A DNA stretch of 26,593 nucleotides, taken from positions 1 through 26,593 of IMG/VR virus record IMGVR_UViG_3300032245_000754; one strand, 5' to 3'. Origin of the DNA: a virus. Under the pieces are notes generated by a model, which saw only the letters and a program-made list of their open reading frames with translations, was not told the origin of the DNA and did no database searches. A program made the translations under genes and the position numbers. This document shows, piece by piece, positions 7,367 to 14,610 of this stretch; the stretch's first letter is position 1, and the number at the start of each line of letters is the position of its first letter.

Positions 7367-8769
7367 TATAATACTGCCTTCTCTGCTATTATAGATACTT
7401 CATTAGTGATTCTATTAATTTTAATATATCCTTCGTTAACCAATTTAGTTATATCAGAAAGAGCTCGATTTCTATAAATGTTTTTAACAGCGACAGATGA
7501 AGAAGCAAATTCAACATCACTCTGTGCTATAGATAATCCTTTTCTAGAACCGTTGCGTTGATAATATATACTTGCAGCAACTCTATCTCTTGCAGATAGA
7601 TTGGTTTGTAACAAATTAAATGACTCTGTTGGACTCAAATAATTTTGTGTATCAATGATAGGATTGTTGATGACTCTACCGGTATTATTTTTATTGTCAA
7701 TTGTGCCTTTTGCTCCAGCTAAAGTTATTCCTACTCCTGCTACTACTGCTGCTGTGCCTACTGAAAAACTGCCCACAGGGTTAGTTATTGTGCCACTATT
7801 CTTGCCTATTTCTTGAACTCCCGTTTTAGAAATACCTTTTAATTCTTCCTTAACATCTTTGGCTTTGACTTTTTTTGCATTATTGTAAGTGTTTATACCG
7901 GTTAATATAGTACCTAAACTAATGTTACCGCCAGCAACGTCACTGATAACAGATCCCACACCATCTACTATTCCTCCTGGTCCAAATATTGAATTTGTTC
8001 CTCTGCCTAATACGCTCAGAGGTGATGGTTCGTTATCATAATGTAATGTTGCAAATCCACGAATGTCAGCTTTGTTTACATTGCCCGCTCTATACAACAC
8101 AGACTCATACATCACTTGCATGGTATTGCTCATAATTCCACCACCATCAGCTTGATCAAGGTCATCATGACTGAATGATGTTATCACAGGATTAACTAGA
8201 GTAAATGATGTAAATTTTTTTCTGTGTAATACAAATATCTGTATACCTCTTAATAATGGTTTTTTTCTTGCTTTGGCATTATCCATACCAAACTGTCTGG
8301 GAATACCTTCTCCGGATTCGTACATAGTATCTTTGCCAAAATTTGTAACAGTACCATTGGCTCCACCTAGAGTAACAGAATCTGCAATGTTGTACTCATA
8401 GTAAGATTTCCAAAAAGCATTCACAGTGTCTGCTTGGTCATCGTGAAATGATATATTAACCGGTTGATATTGTATTCTAGTGGCTACGAAAGTCTTTTTA
8501 TTGTATTGTAATTTTTCTTCATAATTTAAATTATATTTTGGCAACTGACAAGTTTTAACCAACATATTGAGTTCCAACTTCTCACCATCTGTGAATGGTC
8601 TTTCTCCTGTAACAGTATTGTCGATATCAAATACTACATGGAAAAGGAATTTATTTTTTGGTGCTAATTTAAAATTATCATCAAGATACAAACGACTGGC
8701 ATGTTGATAATCTTTCATGCCTGGAAGACCGTCTGAGAATCCTTTTAAGAAATTATTAATACTTGGCAT
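7366..8769 (-). CDS. Tail-tube-fold protein, probably baseplate tube initiator (gp54-like)
   Basis: The 467-residue product has an N-terminal part (about residues 35-235) with the layout of tube-fold proteins gp19 and gp54: FLFHVVFDID, then LVKTCQLPKYNLNYEE, VNISFHDD, FWKSYYEYN, a second half with IQIFVLHRKKF, then SFSHDDLDQADGG and MQVMYESVLYRAG. T4 gp54 (320 residues) has the same succession, and it polymerises on the baseplate to start the tube. The rest is Gly-rich with one hydrophobic segment near residues 335-355 (VGTAAVVAGVGITLAG) and a helical C-terminus. It lies after gp19, separated by a terminator and its own TATAAATA 6 nt before the ATG, and it leads the unit with the 125-residue protein and gp4. 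A gp48-like cap or a second tube protein are alternatives. Confidence 0.7.
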   Translation of the reverse strand: MPSINNFLKGFSDGLPGMKDYQHASRLYLDDNFKLAPKNKFLFHVVFDIDNTVTGERPFTDGEKLELNMLVKTCQLPKYNLNYEEKLQYNKKTFVATRIQYQPVNISFHDDQADTVNAFWKSYYEYNIADSVTLGGANGTVTNFGKDTMYESGEGIPRQFGMDNAKARKKPLLRGIQIFVLHRKKFTSFTLVNPVITSFSHDDLDQADGGGIMSNTMQVMYESVLYRAGNVNKADIRGFATLHYDNEPSPLSVLGRGTNSIFGPGGIVDGVGSVISDVAGGNISLGTILTGINTYNNAKKVKAKDVKEELKGISKTGVQEIGKNSGTITNPVGSFSVGTAAVVAGVGITLAGAKGTIDNKNNTGRVINNPIIDTQNYLSPTESFNLLQTNLSARDRVAASIYYQRNGSRKGLSIAQSDVEFASSSVAVKNIYRNRALSDITKLVNEGYIKINRITNEVSIIAEKAVL

Positions 8770-8775
8770 ACTCTA

Positions 8776-8783
8776 TATTTATA
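8776..8783 (-). promoter_or_regulatory. Late promoter TATAAATA of the gp54-like gene
   Basis: An exact T4 late consensus TATAAATA on the minus strand ends 6 nt before the ATG at 8769. It follows the gp19 terminator directly. No -35-like hexamer stands at the 17-bp position, as expected for a phage late sigma factor. No Shine-Dalgarno is seen before the ATG. Confidence 0.75.
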
Positions 8784-8788
8784 GTCAC

Positions 8789-8813
8789 AAAAAAAGCGCC
8801 GTTAAAGGCGCTT
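8789..8813 (-). terminator. Intrinsic terminator after gp19
   Basis: On the minus strand a perfect 7-bp stem (AAGCGCC with GGCGCTT, 8794-8813) with a 6-nt loop leads into a run of T (8789-8795 as A on the plus strand). It stands 26 nt past the gp19 stop and just before the next promoter. The plus strand has only an interrupted T tract, so the minus orientation fits better. Confidence 0.85.
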
Positions 8814-8838
8814 CTTTTGCTATAAACGAAATGTAAAA

Positions 8839-9465
8839 TTATATACCGCCGCCTGTTGCTAATGAACCGATAGTTCTTGTCAATGCTGTGCCAATTCCTG
8901 TGCCTTGTGGAGTTTGTACTGCGTTGTCATATCTGATCGATAAAGTGATTGTAACTGGATCAGATGTAGCATAAGCCAATGTGTTGTAGTTTACTGATTG
9001 TACGTAAGAGCCGTAAAGTTCCCAAGTTTCTAATATGCCTGGTGCTGTTGCGCCATTACCACCATCCAGCATTTCAATTCTAGTGGTGAATTTGTAATCA
9101 ATTCCTGAAGCAGCTGAAGATTGTTCAAAGAAATCAAATTGTTTCTGAACTTGTTCACCAACCAATTTAGAAACTGAGTTATTAACATCGTCTCTTAAAT
9201 TTAATGTGATAGCTTCCCACGTGTGTTTTCCAGCCATATAAATTCTTGAGTTGTAAACATCTAGTGTTACATCATCAAAAGTTAAATTAGGTCGGGTAAC
9301 ATCAATAACTTGTTTGGTTAATTCTGATCTTGGAGTTGATACACCGAAGTTTTCAAGAACTACTCTAAAACGATACTGAAGTTTTGGCATCAATAAACCT
9401 TGTGATGCTGAACTCTGATCGTTTGCTAATGGTACTGTAAATTTACTTAATGTTGAGATTGCCAT
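8839..9465 (-). CDS. 19: Tail tube protein (T4 gp19)
   Basis: This is the main subunit of the inner tail tube, through which DNA passes into the cell. The product has 208 residues (T4 gp19 has 163). It is an obvious marine-type gp19: GLLMPKLQYRFRVVLENFGV near residue 23, then RPNLTFDDVTLDVYNSRIYM, AGKHTWEAITLNLRDD, FDFFEQSSAASGIDYKF, and WELYGSYVQSVNY. The start is ATG with AAGGAAC about 8 nt ahead. GGTAAATA lies 15 nt upstream, so unlike its neighbours this gene would have a short leader. It follows gp18 by 28 nt, as expected for sheath and tube, and is closed by a strong terminator. Confidence 0.97.
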   Translation of the reverse strand: MAISTLSKFTVPLANDQSSASQGLLMPKLQYRFRVVLENFGVSTPRSELTKQVIDVTRPNLTFDDVTLDVYNSRIYMAGKHTWEAITLNLRDDVNNSVSKLVGEQVQKQFDFFEQSSAASGIDYKFTTRIEMLDGGNGATAPGILETWELYGSYVQSVNYNTLAYATSDPVTITLSIRYDNAVQTPQGTGIGTALTRTIGSLATGGGI

Positions 9466-9480
9466 ATTTTTGTTCCTTTT

Positions 9481-9488
9481 TATTTACC
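9481..9488 (-). promoter_or_regulatory. Late-promoter-like GGTAAATA before gp19
   Basis: On the minus strand GGTAAATA ends 15 nt before the gp19 ATG. The Shine-Dalgarno AAGGAAC (minus strand, about 9472-9478) fits between the two. Confidence 0.5.
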
Positions 9489-9493
9489 GGGTA

Positions 9494-12400
9494 TTAAACT
9501 CCCAAGTTAGCTATTTCTCCTGTGTTTTTAATTCTTAAAGGTATGTAGATAAACTCAACTGATTTCACAGGCTCAATTGCTATGTCAACATACAGTTCAT
9601 TTCTGTCAATCCTTGTGGCAGTGTTGTTTGTTTCATCGCACACCACTAAGAAGTCATATAATGCTCTTTGACCTACTAGTTCTAACAAGAATGATTCGAT
9701 AGCTGCTTTGATTTCATTTCTTGTTAAAGAATCATTTGGTTCAAATATAAACGGTTTAGCTATTTTGTCTAATTGTGTTCTTAGATAAACAGTTAATCTT
9801 GAAACGTTAATTCTATCTAGTGCTGAACTTTCAGAAGTTTTAGTTAAGTTACCAAAGTTTAATATTCCTGTGCCTGAGAAGAAAGTAATTGGATTTACTT
9901 TAGCAGAGTGCATGCTGTCTCTGATAGATTCAGTCAAAGCAATCTGTTGGAACTCGCCGGTAGCACTGTCAATGTATCCCACTGAAGTTGCATTGTCAAC
10001 GATACCTCTTCTTGTACCAGCTGGAGCAAACCATGGGAATGCCACGTTGTCATTGTTAGCTAATACTCTCAGCATCATGTGACTTGGTGGAACAACGATT
10101 GTGTTACCGGTGTTGTCTGTGGTTCTTCCTGATGGATAAAACACACCAAGATAATCACTTGACGTAACAAGACCTTGGTCTCCGTTATCAGATGCACCTG
10201 CTGAGTTATTCGCCCAGTTAGTGATAGCTGTTGAATTACCTGCTAATCTCATTGGAGAATCTCCCACAACAAAAGATGTATTGTTTCTGTCAGTGTTAAG
10301 ATTAACTAGGTTAGCAATTGCTTCAGGATATCCTGGACATGCTATAATGTTAAATCCTCTTTGATCTTCTCTGATTGCTTGGTTAGTATCAATTTCTGAT
10401 TTTAATTGTTGAACAATTACTTTTCTCACAGCTTTTCTTCCAAAAGTGCCTGAACCGTTATCGTTATTAGCATTTTTAGTTACCCATCTGTCTGGGAAGT
10501 AAGTAGATACTGATTCGTTACCGTATCTAATGTTACCTTTGCCTGATGATCCAGAACCTGGATATGTAGTTGTAGTTACGTAGCTGTTTCTGTATTCTTT
10601 AACATTGTATCCTGATCTTCTTGTGTTGAATAACAAGATTGATTTTGGATATAGAGCTGGATTTGGACAATCTGGATCTACAAAATCATCACTTAAAAGA
10701 TTTTTAATTGAACTTGCTGTGCCTGCACCACCAGATGATAATGAATCATCCTTGTCAGTGTCAGTTTGCCATCTAGCATCAGCAAAAACTATACCATTTT
10801 CTGTGGTTTGATCTGTGTTATCAATTAATACGAAATCAGCACCATCTGTTAATGTTGTGTCGTATCTGTAAATTTTTGGATAGTTTTCTAAATCTGAAGT
10901 ATCAATCCATAAATCGTTTGCAACTAACGCAGTACCATCTGATTGCGTGGTAGGTTTAGTTGATGAGAACTGAGGTCCATTTGGATCAGTTGTAGCATAA
11001 ACTTGTACATAACCTTTCCATGCAGTTCCGTTGTGAACCATGATATCAGCTTCTAAATTGGTGTTGTACCATAAAGTTCCATTGCTTGGTTCGTTGCTTG
11101 GCTCTGAAGAGGAAGCTGTGTAGCTCAAACGTTTCCAGTTAGTAGCAACAACCACTGCTGGTTGTGTAGAATCTTCTGTGTAACCTGCTGGAGCAACATA
11201 TAAGTTGTCCACTTTGGTTGCAGAATTTGCTGTGTAAGAACCGTAGTCATGTGCATTAGATGTTCCAAAACCTGCATCAGCTAGAGCTGTGCCTGAAGAA
11301 ACGTTCCACATTCTAAATTCTCCACCCAGTGCATGAGTAATTTTAATAGCACCAGTTGAAAGTTTAGTTGCAGAAATATTTGTAAATCCTGCTGCACTAA
11401 TTGCTGCAACAAAATCATCAGCACCAGTTCCACCTAGAGTTACAGTTTTTGCTGTGTCTAGAGCAGATTGACCTTTTAATGATTCTTGAATTTTAATTGC
11501 ATGTCCATTAGTGAAACTTGGAGTTGTGTTTTTAGAAGTGATTGATGTAACACCACCTTCGTATTTGAAAACTGTAAAGTCAGCCAATTTAGGAGTAGTG
11601 TCAAAAGCACCCAGAGTTGATTGCTCTGCTGCGTTGTATTGAGTGTAAAGTGTTCCTGCTGATATACCAGAACCACCATTCACAGAATCTATACCATAGA
11701 TTGCTGAATGATTGTTAGCATATAGTGGAGCATCTACCACTGACCAAGCACTTGTGCTAGAATTGTATTTTTTAATAGCAACATCTGCTCCTGAATTTGG
11801 AGTGGTTGTCTTAAACCACACAGATCCAGTTGGAGCATTATTTTCTGCTGTTTTCCATTCTGGTCTGCTAGAGTGTGCAGACGTTTGGAATAGTTTAGTT
11901 CCGCCTGACCAAGTAGAAGTTCCTACTTGTACCCAAGCATTAGAACTATTCTTATAATAAATCTTATTTGCATTGTTTGTTGTATTGATTGCATAATCAC
12001 CCTGTGAACCAATTGCTGTTTTTGGTGTACCTGTAGATACTGAACCAACTAGATCACTTGTTGATGTGATATAGATTGGATCAATAGTAGTGAATGCTTG
12101 ATCAGTTGATGACCATTCAAATAGTCCTGGCACAGTTGATGATAAATCAAACCAATAGCTGCCATTGGTTGGAGCAGCTGACGGAGCAGTTGCACTGCCA
12201 ATTAATTGTGAAAGATTGATGTTTGCTCTTAATATAAAAGCTCTGTTAGCAATACCTAAGAATGAATAAGCTGCTTGCAAGCCATATTCGTTTAGCTCAT
12301 AACCATTCAATGAATTGTTTGCTGAATCTGTATAGAATTTTGGATCTCCAAAAGTCTCTGTTAATTCTCTTTGAGAAGAGATCAAATATACTGAATTTGC

Positions 12401-12559
12401 GTTAGCAGATTTAGTGCCTGCTGCTACAGCCGATCCTGCGCCGTTTAATTTGTCTTGTGCTGAAGCAACAATTATTAGTGGTGTTGTTCCCGCATCTGAT
12501 GGTACATAGAAACTCTCGTTTATTACTGTAACTTCTACGCCTGGTGATGTTAATGCCAT
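9494..12559 (-). CDS. 18: Tail sheath protein (T4 gp18), enlarged
   Basis: This is the contractile sheath subunit around the gp19 tube. It has 1021 residues from the ATG at 12559; T4 gp18 has 659. The N-terminus MALTSPGVEVTVINESF and C-terminal part (LRTQLDKIAKPFIFEPND, LLELVGQRALYDFLVVCDE, then FIYIPLRIKNTGEIANLGV) are the conserved sheath core. About residues 120-590 are an extra Ser/Thr/Asn-rich region of repeated short units such as SNGTLWYNTN followed by HNGTAWKGYV. The start is fixed by AAGGAG 8 nt upstream. A TTG 18 nt further out overlaps that Shine-Dalgarno and is unlikely. AATAAATA lies 30 nt upstream. The core is well supported. The role of the insertion, perhaps exposed on the sheath surface, is inference. 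Confidence 0.97.
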   Translation of the reverse strand: MALTSPGVEVTVINESFYVPSDAGTTPLIIVASAQDKLNGAGSAVAAGTKSANANSVYLISSQRELTETFGDPKFYTDSANNSLNGYELNEYGLQAAYSFLGIANRAFILRANINLSQLIGSATAPSAAPTNGSYWFDLSSTVPGLFEWSSTDQAFTTIDPIYITSTSDLVGSVSTGTPKTAIGSQGDYAINTTNNANKIYYKNSSNAWVQVGTSTWSGGTKLFQTSAHSSRPEWKTAENNAPTGSVWFKTTTPNSGADVAIKKYNSSTSAWSVVDAPLYANNHSAIYGIDSVNGGSGISAGTLYTQYNAAEQSTLGAFDTTPKLADFTVFKYEGGVTSITSKNTTPSFTNGHAIKIQESLKGQSALDTAKTVTLGGTGADDFVAAISAAGFTNISATKLSTGAIKITHALGGEFRMWNVSSGTALADAGFGTSNAHDYGSYTANSATKVDNLYVAPAGYTEDSTQPAVVVATNWKRLSYTASSSEPSNEPSNGTLWYNTNLEADIMVHNGTAWKGYVQVYATTDPNGPQFSSTKPTTQSDGTALVANDLWIDTSDLENYPKIYRYDTTLTDGADFVLIDNTDQTTENGIVFADARWQTDTDKDDSLSSGGAGTASSIKNLLSDDFVDPDCPNPALYPKSILLFNTRRSGYNVKEYRNSYVTTTTYPGSGSSGKGNIRYGNESVSTYFPDRWVTKNANNDNGSGTFGRKAVRKVIVQQLKSEIDTNQAIREDQRGFNIIACPGYPEAIANLVNLNTDRNNTSFVVGDSPMRLAGNSTAITNWANNSAGASDNGDQGLVTSSDYLGVFYPSGRTTDNTGNTIVVPPSHMMLRVLANNDNVAFPWFAPAGTRRGIVDNATSVGYIDSATGEFQQIALTESIRDSMHSAKVNPITFFSGTGILNFGNLTKTSESSALDRINVSRLTVYLRTQLDKIAKPFIFEPNDSLTRNEIKAAIESFLLELVGQRALYDFLVVCDETNNTATRIDRNELYVDIAIEPVKSVEFIYIPLRIKNTGEIANLGV

Positions 12560-12567
12560 TTTTAGTT

Positions 12568-12597
12568 CTCCTTGCAAGTATAACTGATGTATTTATT
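12568..12597 (-). promoter_or_regulatory. gp18 late promoter and ribosome binding site
   Basis: On the minus strand AATAAATA (12590-12597) is followed by a leader and a Shine-Dalgarno AAGGAG (12568-12573) placed 8 nt before the ATG at 12559. This Shine-Dalgarno decides the gp18 start. Confidence 0.65.
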
Positions 12598-12636
12598 GTT
12601 CTGCACGGTTTTTGCGGCGTTATATTGACAATTTTG

Positions 12637-12653
12637 GTGCCTATATAGGGCAC
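12637..12653. promoter_or_regulatory. Palindrome upstream of the HNH gene
   Basis: GTGCC-TATATAG-GGCAC forms a 5-bp inverted repeat around an AT core. Its right arm touches the TAAATA motif of the HNH gene. It could be an operator for a dimeric protein or an RNA hairpin in read-through transcripts. No T run follows, so a terminator is unlikely. Confidence 0.4.
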
Positions 12654-12660
12654 GTAAATA
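12653..12660 (+). promoter_or_regulatory. Late-promoter-like CGTAAATA before the HNH gene
   Basis: CGTAAATA ends 5 nt before the ATG at 12666. No Shine-Dalgarno is seen. The gp18 promoter lies about 60 bp away on the opposite strand, so this is a divergent promoter pair. Confidence 0.5.
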
Positions 12661-12665
12661 CACAT

Positions 12666-13016
12666 ATGAAACGACCCCTATGTAATACCTGTAAATCCAA
12701 GCCCAGAGCATATGGCTATAAAAAAGGCACTAAAATCTATTGGCGTAGTCAATGCGATACCTGTATACGCAAACGTAAGAATTTAAAAACTAATGGCATT
12801 GCTCGTTGGATTCAATCAGGTTATCGTAAAAAAAATCGTTGCGAGTTATGCGGATTTAAAGCTATCAATGAGCAACAAATGGATGTGTTTCATGTGGATG
12901 GCAACAGGAATAACACTTCTGTATATAATTTAAAAACTATCTGTTCTAATTGTCAACGTTTAAAAAGCACTCAAGAATTAGGTTGGTCTATTGGGGATCT
13001 TGAAGCAGATGCTTGA
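12666..13016 (+). CDS. HNH endonuclease with zinc knuckles (free-standing homing type)
   Basis: This 116-residue protein carries two zinc-binding pairs at the N-terminus (C6xxC9 and C30xxC33) and an HNH-like core with C59xxC62, FHVDGN (H76, D78, N80), NLKTICSNC (N88, C93, C96). Such small proteins nick or cut DNA, and in T4-like phages they act as mobile homing endonucleases. The ATG at 12666 is the only ATG at the 5' end; earlier codons would need a TTG start at 12612 and cross the promoter. It stands alone on the plus strand between gp18 and gp1, and its last 29 nt overlap the gp1 coding end. Lys/Arg-rich stretches fit DNA binding. The HNH class is clear, but homing activity is inferred. 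Confidence 0.88.
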   Translation: MKRPLCNTCKSKPRAYGYKKGTKIYWRSQCDTCIRKRKNLKTNGIARWIQSGYRKKNRCELCGFKAINEQQMDVFHVDGNRNNTSVYNLKTICSNCQRLKSTQELGWSIGDLEADA

Positions 13017-13569
13017 TCATATCATCTACTTTTATTTTTAAATCTTCTAGATTGCCTGAATTATCTATTTCATAATCAAACTTCTGTCCTATCCAATCCC
13101 ACTCGCTCTGATGCACTGCTCTTTCCTGCATCTCTTGTTGTGTGGGTATAGTTCCTCGTCTAACGAGCACGACTCGGCCTTTTAATGCTCTAATAGTTTC
13201 TATTTCATTAATAAATCTTGTGTCGCTGAGCACTATTTTTCCACCTTTGTAACGAGCTGTAAAAGAATCTATCCAAATGCTGTCATGGAAATGTCCTCGC
13301 ATGATTTCCGTACCCCAATATTGTAACACATATCGTGGAGTCACCGCTTTATTGAGTTTATTGCTCCAGTAAGGATCTATTCTTTCTCTCCACATTCTGC
13401 TCTCTTGTGTGGCTCCTTCTAATAATTCTCTATCCCAACCAAATATTGCACTGACAGCATCTTTTAATGATTTTGCAAAACTGTCTCTTTGAAATTCGTG
13501 TTCTTTAACCAAGAACTCTGCCACTGTGTCTTTGCCAGACCCAATTAATCCTACTAATCCTATAAGCAT
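12988..13569 (-). CDS. 1: Deoxynucleoside monophosphate kinase (T4 gp1-like)
   Basis: The product has 193 residues. This family phosphorylates dNMPs to dNDPs for phage DNA synthesis (T4 gp1 has 241 residues). The P-loop GLIGSGKDT is at residues 7-15. Further matches are DSFAKSLKDAVS near 29-40, an Arg-rich lid region (TQESRMWRERIDPYW), the block VLQYWGTEIMRGHF, then KIVLSDTRFINE followed by VRRGTIP, typical of the gp1/dNMP kinase family. The start is ATG at 13569, 9 nt after the upstream 58-residue gene, with only a weak GTAATATA ahead. It is cytosolic and metabolic, and is embedded among structural genes. Its 3' end overlaps the convergent HNH gene by 29 nt. The exact nucleotide range cannot be read from sequence. 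Confidence 0.9.
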   Translation of the reverse strand: MLIGLVGLIGSGKDTVAEFLVKEHEFQRDSFAKSLKDAVSAIFGWDRELLEGATQESRMWRERIDPYWSNKLNKAVTPRYVLQYWGTEIMRGHFHDSIWIDSFTARYKGGKIVLSDTRFINEIETIRALKGRVVLVRRGTIPTQQEMQERAVHQSEWDWIGQKFDYEIDNSGNLEDLKIKVDDMIKHLLQDPQ

Positions 13570-13578
13570 GTAAGTATA

Positions 13579-13755
13579 TTACAGGTTTTTTAATCTTTTT
13601 GCAATCTCTTGCTGAGTTTTTTTAACGGTGTTTAATATTTGTTCTTGCATTGCAGGTTTATCAGCAACTCTGCTCATATTTTCCAATGCGGTTACTAGAT
13701 CTTCTAGCTCGTCAAGTGTTAGATCGTGAATTTTTTTAATGCCTATATTAGCCAT
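13579..13755 (-). CDS. Small helical hypothetical protein, 58 residues
   Basis: The function is unknown. The ATG at 13755 (MANIGIKKIHDLTLDELEDL) is preferred over a TTG two codons upstream, and ATTAAATA lies 9 nt ahead of it. The product is almost entirely charged helix with heptad-like Leu/Ile/Val spacing, so a short coiled coil or helical hairpin is likely. It is tucked between gp13 and gp1 with 53 and 9 nt gaps on the same strand. It may be co-transcribed with gp1. Confidence 0.75.
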   Translation of the reverse strand: MANIGIKKIHDLTLDELEDLVTALENMSRVADKPAMQEQILNTVKKTQQEIAKRLKNL

Positions 13756-13764
13756 AATCAAATA

Positions 13765-13772
13765 TATTTAAT
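13765..13772 (-). promoter_or_regulatory. Late-promoter-like ATTAAATA before the 58-residue gene
   Basis: On the minus strand ATTAAATA ends 9 nt before the ATG at 13755, inside the AT-rich 53-nt gap after gp13. This is a weak case, because the gap is AT-rich throughout. Confidence 0.35.
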
Positions 13773-13808
13773 CTGAAGTGTTAAAGAATTAAAAGATAAT
13801 AAAAAGAA

Positions 13809-14567
13809 TTAACCGATAATAAAACTAGTTGCCGCACCACCATCCATATTAAGAACAATTTCTTGATCTAATTTTTCCATCATGGCCATACCTTCTTGTT
13901 TTAATGTTTCTCCATTTAGAGAAGTTCCACCTTGTGGTCCTGCAATAGTTCCAAATTTACTTCTTGCTTCGCCTAGCATTACTTTACAAACTGCAAGAGT
14001 ATAATCTCTAAGCCAAGGTTTAACATATATGTCTTTCATTAAAGTTATGTCTGGTCTATAATTGTCTGTGTGTAATAAAACTCTCTCAGTGTCAATTCTT
14101 GGACGCTGTGTTATGGTCAACGTTTTTGTAGCATTGTCATAATGAAATTGTATAAAAGAACCAAACATTTTTCCCACTAATTCTTGATATGAAGCAAAAG
14201 CATAATAGGTAGCTAATCCGCCCGCTGCACCCGCTCTCATAAGATAGGTGTTGGTGTAGGCCAAGTTAAATGGTTCAAATAAAGTTCCACCTTGTCCATC
14301 ACCTCGAGTTCCCACAGTAGCTCGTGCTATTTCTCTTACATTGATAATTTCGTCTGGTAGAATGTATTTGTTTTGATTTTCTTTAAGATCTAGAAAAGCA
14401 TAACTTTCTTCCACAGAATTGTTAGATCTCTGTCTAAAACGGTTTATGGCTCTTTCTAGTGCAACTTGGTAGTGTTTTGGGTCCAATTCCACCTCAATCA
14501 TACCATCGCCTAGGTTGGTTTTAACGTATTCAAATACTTCTTGCTGTGCTGTTTGTAACTCTGACAT
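13809..14567 (-). CDS. 13: Neck protein (T4 gp13-like)
   Basis: gp13 closes the filled head at the portal and makes the platform for the tail. The product has 252 residues from the ATG at 14567 (MSELQTAQQEVFEYVK). T4 gp13 has about 309. Family-like features are a helical N-terminus with VELDPKHYQVALERAINRFR, YILPDEIINVREI, SYQELVGKMFGSFIQFHYDN, TLTITQRPRIDTERVLLH, then IYVKPWLRDYTLAVCKVMLGEARSKFG. The longer frame to 14648 crosses the promoter and runs into gp14, so it was not used. CATAAATA lies 5 nt upstream. In T4 gp13 and gp14 are neighbours on one strand. Here they are still neighbours but are divergent. Confidence 0.88.
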   Translation of the reverse strand: MSELQTAQQEVFEYVKTNLGDGMIEVELDPKHYQVALERAINRFRQRSNNSVEESYAFLDLKENQNKYILPDEIINVREIARATVGTRGDGQGGTLFEPFNLAYTNTYLMRAGAAGGLATYYAFASYQELVGKMFGSFIQFHYDNATKTLTITQRPRIDTERVLLHTDNYRPDITLMKDIYVKPWLRDYTLAVCKVMLGEARSKFGTIAGPQGGTSLNGETLKQEGMAMMEKLDQEIVLNMDGGAATSFIIG

Positions 14568-14572
14568 ATGGA

Positions 14573-14580
14573 TATTTATG
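14573..14580 (-). promoter_or_regulatory. Late promoter CATAAATA of gp13
   Basis: On the minus strand CATAAATA ends 5 nt before the gp13 ATG at 14567. It is one base from the T4 late consensus. It is one half of the gp13/gp14 divergent pair. Confidence 0.65.
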
Positions 14581-14594
14581 GCTGCTGTCTTTTC

Positions 14595-14602
14595 TATAAA
14601 TA
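14595..14602 (+). promoter_or_regulatory. Late promoter TATAAATA of gp14
   Basis: The exact consensus TATAAATA ends 8 nt before the gp14 ATG at 14611. It is separated by 14 bp from the opposing gp13 promoter. No -35-like hexamer or Shine-Dalgarno is visible. Confidence 0.72.
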
Positions 14603-14610
14603 TGGTTAGT

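Noticed and set aside
11476-11679. Minus-strand 67-codon frame inside gp18
   Set aside because: It is another frame of the sheath gene, with no start signal of its own, and the gp18 frame is continuous across it.
12560-12577. TTG start for gp18 six codons upstream
   Set aside because: The added codons are the Shine-Dalgarno itself. MALTSPGVEVTV is the conserved sheath start.
12624-12647. Possible sigma70 promoter (TTGACA and TATATA) before the HNH gene
   Set aside because: The spacer is only 11 bp, far from the 17 bp needed. The TATATA belongs to the palindrome core.
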